This document shows, in pieces, positions 10,268-18,478 of a DNA stretch of 64,000 nucleotides. The stretch comes from CAZHTS01 sp964535315 (lineage in GTDB: Bacteria > Chloroflexota > Anaerolineae > Anaerolineales > Anaerolineaceae), in the NCBI GenBank assembly GCA_964535315.1, contig CAZHTS010000014.1, positions 1-64,000 on the forward strand, in the 5' to 3' direction. Position 1 is the stretch's first letter. Every line of letters starts with the position of its first letter. Below the pieces are notes generated by a model that did no database searches, was not told where the DNA came from, and saw only the letters and a program-made list of their open reading frames with translations. The translations under genes were made by a program, and so were the position numbers.

Positions 10268-10883
10268 CATGGACGAAATCCGCGCCTACTTTGCCGGCAA
10301 ATTGCTCACCTACGGCAATACCCCGCGCGGTGTAGATTGGAACTCTCCGCAATCGCAGGAAGTGCGTTTTGCTCAGCTCGCCAGAGTCATCGCCCATCCC
10401 GAACAGCCCTATAGTTTGATCGATTATGGCTCGGGATTTGGCTCGCTGTATGACTATCTGCACACTTTGGGCCACACCGTGGAGTATTACGGCTACGATA
10501 TCGTAGAAACGATGGTCACCGAAGGCCGGCGTTTACACGCCGGGCAGGCAAACTGCAAATTCACGGCCAACGAAACCGACCTGAATATCGCCGACTACGC
10601 CATCGCCAGTGGCATTTTCAACATCAAACTGGACAGCGATTACGAAACCTGGACGGCCTATGTCGTCGAGACCATTACCCGCATGGATCAGCTGAGCAGC
10701 AAAGGTTTCTCCTTTAACTTACTGACCAGCTATTCCGATCCTGAATATATGCGCTCCGATCTGTATTACGCCGACCCCTGTTTCTTCTTCGACTACTGTA
10801 AGCGCCACTTTGCAAAAAATGTGGCCATCTTGCACGATTACGGCCTGTACGACTTCACCATCATCGTGCGCAAGCAACTATAA
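10233..10883 (+). CDS. SAM-dependent methyltransferase-like protein
   Basis: 216 residues, cytosolic. A class I Rossmann methyltransferase motif I is visible as LIDYGSGFGSLYDYL near residue 63, with a motif II-like acidic end in YYGYDI. The remainder (NETDLNIADYAIASGIFNIK) fits the SAM-binding fold. The start at ATG 10233 has AGGA 4 nt upstream and overlaps the WbqC-like gene; an ATG at 10269, just after that gene's stop, is the alternative. Placed between WbqC-like and wecE genes, it may methylate the amino sugar or an acyl substituent, which is inference. Confidence 0.75.
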   Translation: METKPVSQQTINMDEIRAYFAGKLLTYGNTPRGVDWNSPQSQEVRFAQLARVIAHPEQPYSLIDYGSGFGSLYDYLHTLGHTVEYYGYDIVETMVTEGRRLHAGQANCKFTANETDLNIADYAIASGIFNIKLDSDYETWTAYVVETITRMDQLSSKGFSFNLLTSYSDPEYMRSDLYYADPCFFFDYCKRHFAKNVAILHDYGLYDFTIIVRKQL

Positions 10884-10889
10884 ACCGCC

Positions 10890-12029
10890 ATGACAAACCC
10901 AATCATCGATTTCAACAAACCCACCCTGGCCGGTGACGAATTAGCCTACATGGCCCAGGCCGTCCAAAACGCCCATCTTTCAGGCGACGGCTATTTCACC
11001 AAAAAATGCCACACCCTGTTAGAGCAAACCTTTGGCGTATCCAAAGCCCTGTTGACCACATCCTGTACCCACGCCCTGGAAATGTCGGCGCTCTTGCTCG
11101 ATATTCAACCGGGGGACGAGGTCATCATCCCGTCCTTTACTTTCGTCTCGACCGTCAACGCTTTTGTGTTGCGTGGTGCACGTCCGGTGTTCATCGACGT
11201 TCGCCCTGATACCCTCAACCTGGACGAGCAGCAGCTTGAGCGGCTGATCACCCCACGCACGCGCGCCATTGTTCCGGTGCATTACGCCGGCGTGGCATGC
11301 GAGATGGATACCATTCTGGCTATCGCCAATCAGCACCACATCCCGGTGGTCGAAGACAACGCCCACGGCCTTTTTGGAAAATACAAGGGCCGCCCGTTGG
11401 GCACGTTGGGCGTCATGGCCACACAAAGCTTCCACGAAACCAAAAATATCACCTGTGGTGAAGGCGGCGCCCTGCTGATCAACGACCCGCAATACATCGA
11501 AAAAGCCGAGATCATCCGCGAAAAAGGCACCGACCGCAGCCGTTTCTTCCGCGGTCAGGTAGACAAGTACGGTTGGGTCAACCAGGGTTCCAGCTACCTG
11601 CCCTCCGAAATGCTGGCTGCCTTTTTGTACGCCCAGTTGGAACACTGGCAGGAAATCCAGGCAAAACGCAAACGCATCTGGGAGTATTATTATCTCAACC
11701 TGCACGATTGGACGGCGCATTTCGGCGTGCGCATGCCGATCATCCCGCCCGAGTGCGAACAGGCATACCACATGTTCTACCTGCTGCTGCCCAACCTGGA
11801 TCAACGCCAGGCGTTCATCGCCCATCTCAAAGAGCGCGGCATCTGCGCCGTCTTTCACTATTTGCCGTTGCACCAATCGAAGATGGGGCTCGAGTACGGC
11901 GGCAAACCCGGCGACTGCCCGGTAACCGAGCGCATCAGCGATCAATTGGTTCGCCTGCCATTCTATAACACCCTGACTGAAGCTGAGTTGGGGAAAGTCG
12001 TTGAGGCAATCGAGGAGTTCAAACCCTGA
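10890..12029 (+). CDS. wecE: dTDP-4-amino-4,6-dideoxygalactose transaminase
   Basis: PLP-dependent sugar aminotransferase of the DegT/DnrJ/EryC1 family, turning dTDP-4-keto-6-deoxyglucose into dTDP-4-amino-4,6-dideoxy-D-galactose. 379 residues, very like enterobacterial WecE/RffA by eye: LSGDGYFT, LLTTSCTHALEM, GDEVIIPSFTFVST, VPVHYAGVACEMD, then the Schiff-base lysine in SFHETKN (K185) and EIIREKGTDRSRFFRGQVDKY. D156 in VVEDNAHG would bind the PLP nitrogen. Its substrate is supplied by rfbB and rfbA at the start of the same gene run. No sugar N-acyltransferase (WecD/FdtC-type) is seen nearby. Confidence 0.93.
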   Translation: MTNPIIDFNKPTLAGDELAYMAQAVQNAHLSGDGYFTKKCHTLLEQTFGVSKALLTTSCTHALEMSALLLDIQPGDEVIIPSFTFVSTVNAFVLRGARPVFIDVRPDTLNLDEQQLERLITPRTRAIVPVHYAGVACEMDTILAIANQHHIPVVEDNAHGLFGKYKGRPLGTLGVMATQSFHETKNITCGEGGALLINDPQYIEKAEIIREKGTDRSRFFRGQVDKYGWVNQGSSYLPSEMLAAFLYAQLEHWQEIQAKRKRIWEYYYLNLHDWTAHFGVRMPIIPPECEQAYHMFYLLLPNLDQRQAFIAHLKERGICAVFHYLPLHQSKMGLEYGGKPGDCPVTERISDQLVRLPFYNTLTEAELGKVVEAIEEFKP

Positions 12030-12081
12030 AACTCATCTCAATGCCCTAAACGGTGCTCGTATCCTAAATAAGGAGGCCTGT

Positions 12082-13368
12082 ATGCTTCGCATCACGCGTG
12101 AAGATGCGCTCGAATACCACCGGCTTAACGGCCGGCCGGGAAAACTCTCTGTAGTGCCGACCAAACCGCTCGAAACCCAGCGAGATCTAAGCCTGGCCTA
12201 TACCCCTGGCGTGGCGCATCCGGTGCTGGAAATCGAAAAAGACGCCAGCCTGGCCTATGAATTTACCGGCAAGGGCAACCTGGTCGCCGTCATTTCAAAC
12301 GGCACCGCCATCCTCGGGCTGGGAGATCGCGGCGCATTGGCCTCCAAACCCGTTATGGAAGGCAAAGGCGTCCTGTTTAAAAAATTTGCCGACATCGACG
12401 TTTTTGACATCGAAGTCGATACCCACGACCCCGAGTTGCTCATCCAGGTGGTTGCAGCAATTGCCCCTACCTTTGGCGGCATCAATCTCGAGGATATCCG
12501 CTCCCCCGAATGTTTTGCCATCGAGACCCGCCTGCAAAGTATGTTGGATATCCCGGTCTTTCATGACGATCAGCACGGCACAGCCATTATCCTGGGCGCA
12601 GCGCTGCTCAATTCGCTTGAGCTGACCCACCGCAAAATCGACGAAATCAAGATCGTGTTTTCTGGCGCCGGCGCCGCCGGGATCGCCTGCGCCAACCAGC
12701 TCGTCAAAATTGGCGTCCCCCGTCAGAACATCTGGATGACAGACATCGCCGGGTTGGTCTACCAGGGCCGTAAAGAGTACATGTTTGCCGAAAAAGAAGT
12801 CTACGCTCAGGGCGATCGCCCTGCCACGCTGGCCGAGACCCTGGCAGGCGCCGACGTTTTCATTGGCGTCTCGGTGGCCAATCTGGTCAATGCCGACATG
12901 CTCAAAACCATGCGCAGCCAGCCAATCATTTTTGCTATGGCCAACCCTGATCCAGAAATTCCATACGACACCGCCCGCGCCGCTCGCCCGGATGCCATCG
13001 TCGCCACCGGACGTTCGGACTATCCCAACCAGATCAACAATGTCCTGGGGTTCCCGTTCATCTTCCGTGGCGCACTGGATGTACATGCCAGCGCCATTAA
13101 CGACGAGATGAAGATCGCCGCCTCACACGCCCTGGCAGACCTCGCCAAACAGCCCCTGCCCGCCAGCGTCTTGAAGGCCTACAACCTGGAACACCTCGAG
13201 TTTGGCCAGGATTACATCGTTCCCAAGCCGCTCGATCCGCGCGTCTGCCTCTGGGAAGCGCCGGCCGTGGCGCAGGCCGCCATGCAAAGCGGCGTCGCCC
13301 GCCGTCAGATCGACCTGGACGCCTATCGCCGCCATCTGGAATCCATCCATCAGAATAGCTTAATGTAG
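12082..13368 (+). CDS. NAD(P)-dependent malic enzyme
   Basis: Oxidative decarboxylation of malate to pyruvate. 428 residues, the short bacterial form without a phosphotransacetylase tail. It shows LAYTPGVAHPV near residue 40 with the catalytic Tyr, the Lys of VMEGKGVLFKKFADIDVFDIE, metal-binding acidic residues in GGINLEDIRSPECF and HDDQHGTA, and the Rossmann motif VFSGAGAAGIACA. An AGGAGG SD 5 nt before the ATG at 12082 fixes the start. It stands between sugar-synthesis and membrane-enzyme genes with no obvious metabolic partner in the window. Cofactor preference (NAD or NADP) cannot be told with confidence. Confidence 0.95.
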   Translation: MLRITREDALEYHRLNGRPGKLSVVPTKPLETQRDLSLAYTPGVAHPVLEIEKDASLAYEFTGKGNLVAVISNGTAILGLGDRGALASKPVMEGKGVLFKKFADIDVFDIEVDTHDPELLIQVVAAIAPTFGGINLEDIRSPECFAIETRLQSMLDIPVFHDDQHGTAIILGAALLNSLELTHRKIDEIKIVFSGAGAAGIACANQLVKIGVPRQNIWMTDIAGLVYQGRKEYMFAEKEVYAQGDRPATLAETLAGADVFIGVSVANLVNADMLKTMRSQPIIFAMANPDPEIPYDTARAARPDAIVATGRSDYPNQINNVLGFPFIFRGALDVHASAINDEMKIAASHALADLAKQPLPASVLKAYNLEHLEFGQDYIVPKPLDPRVCLWEAPAVAQAAMQSGVARRQIDLDAYRRHLESIHQNSLM

Positions 13369-13385
13369 TAACAAAGCACATCGAT

Positions 13386-14930
13386 ATGAAGTTCTTCAAA
13401 CAATATCTGCTGCATCCTGTCCTGTTGGCGGCTTATCCCCCACTGGCAATGTTCGCCGCCAATCTGAGCCAGGTCGTTTTTGCTGTCCTCTATCGCCCGC
13501 TAATCGCCTCGCTGGCCTTGTGCCTGCTCTTCTGGCTGCTATTTCGCCTGATCTTTAAGGATTGGCAGCGCTCTGCGTTGGCTGCCAGCCTTACGATGAT
13601 CTTGTTTTTCTCGTACGGCCATCTGTACCAATACCTTCGGACAGTGGTAGGCGATTGGAGCAAACACAGCCTGCTCCTGGCGGCCTACGTTGTCGTGTGG
13701 TTGGTCGGGTTATGGTTCCTCGCGCGCCGGAACAAACCTATGCCTGCTTTGCACCAGACGTTAAATATCGTCACGTCTCTGCTGGTGCTGTTTTCTGCCG
13801 TGCAGATATCGGTTTATTACATCCGCTATGCAATCCTGGCCGCCGGCAATCACCCTGCAACCGCCGAACTGAGCGTCAACGATCTCAGTCAGGCGCCGGA
13901 TATCTATTATATCGTCCTGGATTCGTACTCGCGTGCCGATGTCCTGCAAGAAAATTTTGGGATGGACAACACCCCGTTCTTGAACGAGCTCAAACAGATG
14001 GGGTTCTATGTCGCTGAGTGTGGGCGCAGCAACTATGAATTTACTGAATACTCGATGGCCGCCACGCTCAACATGGACTACATTCAAAAGTATGGCGCCG
14101 ATTTTCGCGAAAAAGGTCAGGACTTTCCCCTGCTGGAAAACCTGATCAAAGAAGGCAAAGTGCGCCAGCAATTGGAATTGGTCGGCTATCGTACCGTTGG
14201 CCTGGCCACCGGTTTTCCGTGGGGCGAGTGGGACGACGCCAGCATCTTTCTGAAACCCAACACCGATAACCTGATGCTCCAGCGCTTCTCTCCCTTTGAA
14301 GCCATGTTCATCCGTAGCACTGTGCTGCGGTTTGTCACCGACTTGCAGGCGCTCAAAGTCTGGCTGAACCTGGACGATCTCAACTTTCCTTACAGCGAGT
14401 TCGTCAAACGTGAGCGTTTCGCCCTGAACCAGCTGGAAAATATCGCCTCCATTTCCGGCCCCAAGCTTGTCTATGCGCATATCATGACCCCCCACGACCC
14501 TATCATCTTTGATGCCCAGGGAGAAATTTTGACCGACCCTGGTTTCTACCCCGCCGACAATCTCTCGTTAACCCCCGGTTATTTTAAAAAGGGCGCCGTA
14601 GGCGAGTTTGAATATACGAATAGCCGCATACTGCCCATTCTCCGCAATATCCTCGCCCAGTCGCGCATCCCGCCCATCATCATCGTACAGGGCGACCACG
14701 GACGCATGAACCCCAAACACCCCATCCTCAACGCTTACTATCTCCCCGCACAGGGCAGCGCTGCGCTTTACCCCACCATTACGCCGGTCAATACCTTCCG
14801 CCTCATCTTCAATCAGTATTTTGGCGCACACTATTCACTCCTGCCAGACATCAGTTACCACATCGATCCGGATATCGCCGGAAAATTCAGCGAAATACCC
14901 GAGGCTTCACCCGCTTGTATTCACAAATAA
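13386..14930 (+). CDS. Sulfatase-like/alkaline-phosphatase-superfamily membrane enzyme
   Basis: 514 residues. Five or so N-terminal transmembrane helices (residues 10-155), then an extracytoplasmic hydrolase domain of the alkaline phosphatase/sulfatase superfamily. Metal-site segments are DIYYIVLDSYSRADVL (residue about 175), HIMTPHDP and IIVQGDHGRMNP near 440. The nucleophile is probably a Thr or Ser in the SNYEFTEYSMAATLN stretch. The architecture resembles lipoteichoic acid synthase and phosphoethanolamine transferases, so it may hydrolyse or transfer a phospho group at the cell surface, but the substrate is unknown. It begins 17 bases after the malic enzyme gene. Confidence 0.75.
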   Translation: MKFFKQYLLHPVLLAAYPPLAMFAANLSQVVFAVLYRPLIASLALCLLFWLLFRLIFKDWQRSALAASLTMILFFSYGHLYQYLRTVVGDWSKHSLLLAAYVVVWLVGLWFLARRNKPMPALHQTLNIVTSLLVLFSAVQISVYYIRYAILAAGNHPATAELSVNDLSQAPDIYYIVLDSYSRADVLQENFGMDNTPFLNELKQMGFYVAECGRSNYEFTEYSMAATLNMDYIQKYGADFREKGQDFPLLENLIKEGKVRQQLELVGYRTVGLATGFPWGEWDDASIFLKPNTDNLMLQRFSPFEAMFIRSTVLRFVTDLQALKVWLNLDDLNFPYSEFVKRERFALNQLENIASISGPKLVYAHIMTPHDPIIFDAQGEILTDPGFYPADNLSLTPGYFKKGAVGEFEYTNSRILPILRNILAQSRIPPIIIVQGDHGRMNPKHPILNAYYLPAQGSAALYPTITPVNTFRLIFNQYFGAHYSLLPDISYHIDPDIAGKFSEIPEASPACIHK

Positions 14931-14944
14931 AATCATGCTACAAT
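14915..14944 (+). promoter_or_regulatory. Promoter with extended -10, probably giving a leaderless mRNA
   Basis: TTGTAT at 14915-14920, 18 bp, then TACAAT at 14939-14944 preceded by TGC (extended -10). The next ATG is only 6 nt after the -10, so transcription would start at or next to the start codon. The elements overlap the 3' end of the sulfatase-like gene. Confidence 0.55.
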
Positions 14945-14950
14945 AATCGC

Positions 14951-15391
14951 ATGAGCGCCAGACCTTTATCCCCCCTCCCTTTTCTCGAAATAGATCCATC
15001 TGTGAGCCATCGCAAACAGACGATCTGGCAGATCATCGTGCCTGTTGCCTTGAGCGTTCTGGCCATGCTGGCAACGACCCTGTTGATCATTCTGTCGGCT
15101 ACACGCGCTCCCGAGCCGGTATCCCGCTGGGCGGATATTTCGCTGATCTGGATCATCCTGCCATCTCTGCTAACCAGCCTGATTTTTCTGGCGATCCTGA
15201 TCGGATTGATTTATGGGCTGTACCGCTTATTTGCGGTACTCCCCGGTTTCAACCGCCGCCTGCAAGTGCTCTTCTTCTATGTCAGCAGCATCATCCGCTA
15301 CCGCGCCGACCAGATTGTCCGGCCTGTGATCGTAACCCGCGGCTGGTGGGCTGGCTTCCAGGCGCTGCGCAAACCAGGCCGGCGAGCATAA
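14951..15391 (+). CDS. Hypothetical two-helix membrane protein
   Basis: 146 residues, no family recognised. Two clear transmembrane segments: about residues 26-50 (IIVPVALSVLAMLATTLLIIL) flanked by a proline-rich N-terminus, and about 65-95. A basic C-terminal tail follows, with YRADQIVRPVIVTRGWWAGF. The ATG at 14951 has no SD and sits 6 nt after a promoter -10, which suggests a leaderless transcript. It is probably cotranscribed with the 68-residue membrane protein gene downstream. Confidence 0.6.
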   Translation: MSARPLSPLPFLEIDPSVSHRKQTIWQIIVPVALSVLAMLATTLLIILSATRAPEPVSRWADISLIWIILPSLLTSLIFLAILIGLIYGLYRLFAVLPGFNRRLQVLFFYVSSIIRYRADQIVRPVIVTRGWWAGFQALRKPGRRA

Positions 15392-15419
15392 CCGGTATCA
15401 TCACGGAAATGAGGTTATC

Positions 15420-15626
15420 ATGGAAAAAAGTGATCACTGGAAAACAAAAACCATCTTGATTGGGATTGGCCTCGGCGCCTTAGCCGGTCTGGCCGCAGCT
15501 TACATCCTGGTCCAACGCAGCGAGCAAGAAGAAAACCATCCGCAGCTCACCGCAGGCGACGGTGTTAAGATTGGCCTGGGCGTTCTTGGCATCCTGCGCC
15601 TCATCTCTGACGCAATCACCAAATAA
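15420..15626 (+). CDS. Small membrane protein, glycine-rich helix (YtxH-like layout)
   Basis: 68 residues with a GAGG SD 6 nt before the ATG. One N-terminal transmembrane helix rich in Gly/Ala (ILIGIGLGALAGLAAAYIL), then a charged stretch and an amphipathic C-terminus. The helix resembles YtxH-type small proteins but the rest is too short to assign. A terminator follows directly. Confidence 0.6.
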   Translation: MEKSDHWKTKTILIGIGLGALAGLAAAYILVQRSEQEENHPQLTAGDGVKIGLGVLGILRLISDAITK

Positions 15627-15651
15627 CCCAATACTTTCATCAACCATTCAA

Positions 15652-15681
15652 CCCCACTGGCAAACCGGCGGGGCATTTTTT
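15652..15681 (+). terminator. Intrinsic terminator
   Basis: CCCC.CTGG pairs with CCGG.GGGG (one mismatch, one G-T) around CAAA, followed by CA and six T. It ends the transcript of the two small membrane protein genes. Confidence 0.75.
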
Positions 15682-15703
15682 CACACTGGCTAGGGTACCC
15701 TGC

Positions 15704-16720
15704 ATGAACAGCGCCCCATTGTTACGCTTCATCCTGGCAGGCCAATTGCGCCGGGAATACATCATTACCCCCGATGGGAAAGCCTACCTGGATATCCCTG
15801 GTGGCAATTTACTCTACGCTGCCGCCGGACTGGGCATCTGGGAAAAAGATGTAGGGCTGATCGCCAGAGCCGGTGAAAACTATCCCCACGAATGGTTGTC
15901 CCAAATCAGCCGGCGCGGCTTTGATGTGCGCGGGGTGCGCGTTCTACCCCAGACTCTCGAACACCGCTCCTTCATTGCCTATACGGATTTTGAGACTCGC
16001 CACACCGATAACCCGGTCTCACACTTTGCCCGATTACAAATCAGCTTTCCTAAATCACTGCTTGGCTACACCGGCGACGCCCCACAACTGGACAGCCGCA
16101 CCCAGCCGGCTTTGCACACCATCCGCCTGAACGATTTCCCTCCCGATTATCTCGATGCCACCGCCGCCCATCTGTGCCCCATGGATTTCATCAGCCACAG
16201 CCTGCTCCCTTCCGTGCTACGGCAGGGTCACGTCAATACCATCACCCTCGATCCACCCGCCGGCTACATGAACCCAACCTTCTGGGATAACGTGCCCTCG
16301 ATCTTACGCGATGTCACCGCCTTCCTGTGCTCAGAAGAGAAAATTTGTCATCTTTTCCAGGGACGCAGCACGGACCTGTGGGAGATGGCCGAAGCATTGG
16401 CTTCGCAGGGCTGCGAGTTGGTGGTCATTAAACGCGGCAGCCGCGGACAATATTTATACGAACACGCCAATCATAGCCGCTGGATCATCCCGGCCTACCC
16501 GGCGCGCGTCAGCAACCCCACCGGCGCCGGAGATGCCTTCTGTGGCGGTTTTCTGGCCGGTTTTCGCTCAACCTATTCTCCGCTGCAGGCTGCCTTACAC
16601 GGCAACATCTCATCTTCGCTCGTCATCGAAGGCACCGGCGCATTTTATGCCCTGGGAGCCTTACCAACCCTGGCCCAGGCCCGCCTGGAAGCCTTGCAAA
16701 ATATGGCCCGCCGGGTCTGA
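15704..16720 (+). CDS. PfkB-family carbohydrate kinase
   Basis: 338 residues, ribokinase fold. The N-terminal substrate region has DIPGGNLLYAAAGLGIW; the C-terminal phosphoryl-transfer motif NPTGAGDAFCGGFLAGF near residue 270 contains the anion-hole glycines and catalytic Asp. Ribokinase-type motif 1 is recognisable but diverged, so the substrate (sugar or nucleoside) is unclear. The ATG has no SD; a weak -10-like TAGGGT lies 7 nt upstream. It ends 4 bases from the convergent cyclase gene, with no terminator between. Confidence 0.85.
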   Translation: MNSAPLLRFILAGQLRREYIITPDGKAYLDIPGGNLLYAAAGLGIWEKDVGLIARAGENYPHEWLSQISRRGFDVRGVRVLPQTLEHRSFIAYTDFETRHTDNPVSHFARLQISFPKSLLGYTGDAPQLDSRTQPALHTIRLNDFPPDYLDATAAHLCPMDFISHSLLPSVLRQGHVNTITLDPPAGYMNPTFWDNVPSILRDVTAFLCSEEKICHLFQGRSTDLWEMAEALASQGCELVVIKRGSRGQYLYEHANHSRWIIPAYPARVSNPTGAGDAFCGGFLAGFRSTYSPLQAALHGNISSSLVIEGTGAFYALGALPTLAQARLEALQNMARRV

Positions 16721-16724
16721 ACGA

Positions 16725-18446
16725 TCAGGCCAGCCCCACAACCTCATACACCACCAACGGTTCGCGCTTGCCCTTGGCCTGCACGGGGTCATGCGGGATT
16801 ACCCTTACCTGCGCGGCCACCATGTCGTAAATCTGCTTGGTAATCAGAATCTGCCCGGGGGCGGCATTCTCTTGAATGCGCTTTGCCGTGTTCACCGAAT
16901 CGCCAATTGCCGTGTACTCCAGACGTTTCTCCGTACCCACCAGACCCAATACAGCCTCGCCCACATGCAAACCAACCCCGAACGAGAGGCGAGTATTCCC
17001 CGGGGTGCTCAGGTGCAAGGTCTGCAAACTGGTCTGAATGGCCAACGCCGCCCGGATAGCGCGCAGGGCATGGTCAGGTTGTGGAATGGGCGCATTAAAC
17101 CACGCCATCACCGCATCCCCCAGGAATTTATCCACAGTGCCTTCTTCGTTCAACACGGCTTCCGCAGCCGCCGCCAGGTAACAGTTCAACACCGACACCA
17201 GTTCTTCTGGCTGTACCGTTTCGCTGTAACTGGTGAAACCGCGAATATCCGCAAACAAAACCGAAATCTGCGTACGCTTGCCGCCCAGGGCCAGACTGTT
17301 GGGATCCAGTTGTTCGATTACTGCCGGTGAAACCATACGCTCAAACAAACGGCGTTGCGCCTCCAGGCGTTTCTTCTCGGTCAGATCCTCGAGCACAATC
17401 GCCACGCCCTGTGTGGTATCTTGTACATCCTTGAGCGGCGTCAGGCTAAAACGCAAATCCACCTGGCCGCGCTCGGGCAAAATCGAAACCAGTTCCAGGC
17501 CAAGCACCGGCTGATCGGTACGCAATACCCGCTCCAGATAAGGGCTGAGTGTAGGCGCCAGGGGAGAAAGAGTCTGTTGGATCGCAAAGCCCACCAGATC
17601 GTTTGACGCCCGCCCAAGGATCATAGCCGCCGCCCGGTTACACATCAACACGCGCTCCTCTACATCAGCCGTAAGGACGCCGCTGGCAATAGAGGCAAAC
17701 ACGTTGTCCATCAGGTTCTTCAACTCGGTAACTTCGGCCAGTGTACGCCGCACAGAAGCAAATAGACGGGCGTTCTCAATTGCCACCGCCGCCTGGTTGG
17801 CAAAGGCGGTCAACAGATCCAACTCCTTATGCGTAAACAACCCGCTACGAATACGGTTATCGGCGTAAATTACGCCGGTGATTTCGTTCTTCACAATCAG
17901 CGGCACGCACAAAATAGAACGCAAATTATAAGCAACCACACTCTCCTGGCGGCCAAAACGCGGGTCCTCCTGCGCGTTGGTCGTCAGAACCGGCTGGCCT
18001 TCGTTGGCCACGCGATCGATGATCGTGCTGCTCACCGCAAATTCCGAGGGGTCGATCGATTCTTGCACCCAGTTGCGCGCCACCAACATATCCAGCTTGC
18101 CTTCACTGTTGCGCATCATCAAAAAGCCCCGCTCGGCGCGTGTCAGGCGAATAATGGTATCCATCACAATCTGAAGCACAGTGTCCAATTCCAGCGAAGA
18201 ATTGACCACCTGCCCAATCTGCGCCAGAGCACGCAGGCTGCGGCGTTCTTCTTCCAGGGCATTTACCTGGCGCTGGATCTGATTTAAAATGCCGGCGAGT
18301 TGAAAAACACCTTCATAGATAAACTGTGGCACAGCCGCTGGACGATTTTGTTGCAAATAGCTCTGCATTTGCTGCACCATTTGCGTAAAATGCGCCAGTT
18401 GTTGGTCCAGGGTGATGTAGGTGGAAGAATCTGAAATGTTGGGCAC
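16725..18446 (-). CDS. Class III adenylate/guanylate cyclase with GAF and PAS domains
   Basis: About 573 residues, with no transmembrane segment: a cytosolic signal-dependent nucleotide cyclase. Order: N-terminal helical region, GAF domain (about 70-230), PAS domain (about 245-360), then the cyclase homology domain. The two metal-binding Asp are in LFADIRGFTSYS and DKFLGDAVMAWF, with the substrate Lys in VDKFLGD; YTAIGDSVNTAKRI completes the domain. The frame runs to a TTG at 18458, but a GTG at 18446 has GAGG 6 nt upstream and is the better start. It follows the transglutaminase gene by 32 bases. ATP or GTP preference is not decided. Confidence 0.92.
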   Translation of the reverse strand: MPNISDSSTYITLDQQLAHFTQMVQQMQSYLQQNRPAAVPQFIYEGVFQLAGILNQIQRQVNALEEERRSLRALAQIGQVVNSSLELDTVLQIVMDTIIRLTRAERGFLMMRNSEGKLDMLVARNWVQESIDPSEFAVSSTIIDRVANEGQPVLTTNAQEDPRFGRQESVVAYNLRSILCVPLIVKNEITGVIYADNRIRSGLFTHKELDLLTAFANQAAVAIENARLFASVRRTLAEVTELKNLMDNVFASIASGVLTADVEERVLMCNRAAAMILGRASNDLVGFAIQQTLSPLAPTLSPYLERVLRTDQPVLGLELVSILPERGQVDLRFSLTPLKDVQDTTQGVAIVLEDLTEKKRLEAQRRLFERMVSPAVIEQLDPNSLALGGKRTQISVLFADIRGFTSYSETVQPEELVSVLNCYLAAAAEAVLNEEGTVDKFLGDAVMAWFNAPIPQPDHALRAIRAALAIQTSLQTLHLSTPGNTRLSFGVGLHVGEAVLGLVGTEKRLEYTAIGDSVNTAKRIQENAAPGQILITKQIYDMVAAQVRVIPHDPVQAKGKREPLVVYEVVGLA

Positions 18447-18478
18447 AATACACCTCAAAATGAAAAAATGAGCGATCG

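Noticed and set aside
11019..11945. Long open frame (308 codons) antisense to wecE
   Set aside because: It mirrors a strongly recognised gene; GC-rich codon bias creates long antisense frames here, and there is no SD or family resemblance.
12295..13086. 263-codon open frame antisense to the malic enzyme gene
   Set aside because: The sense strand encodes a complete malic enzyme with SD; the antisense translation shows no domain.
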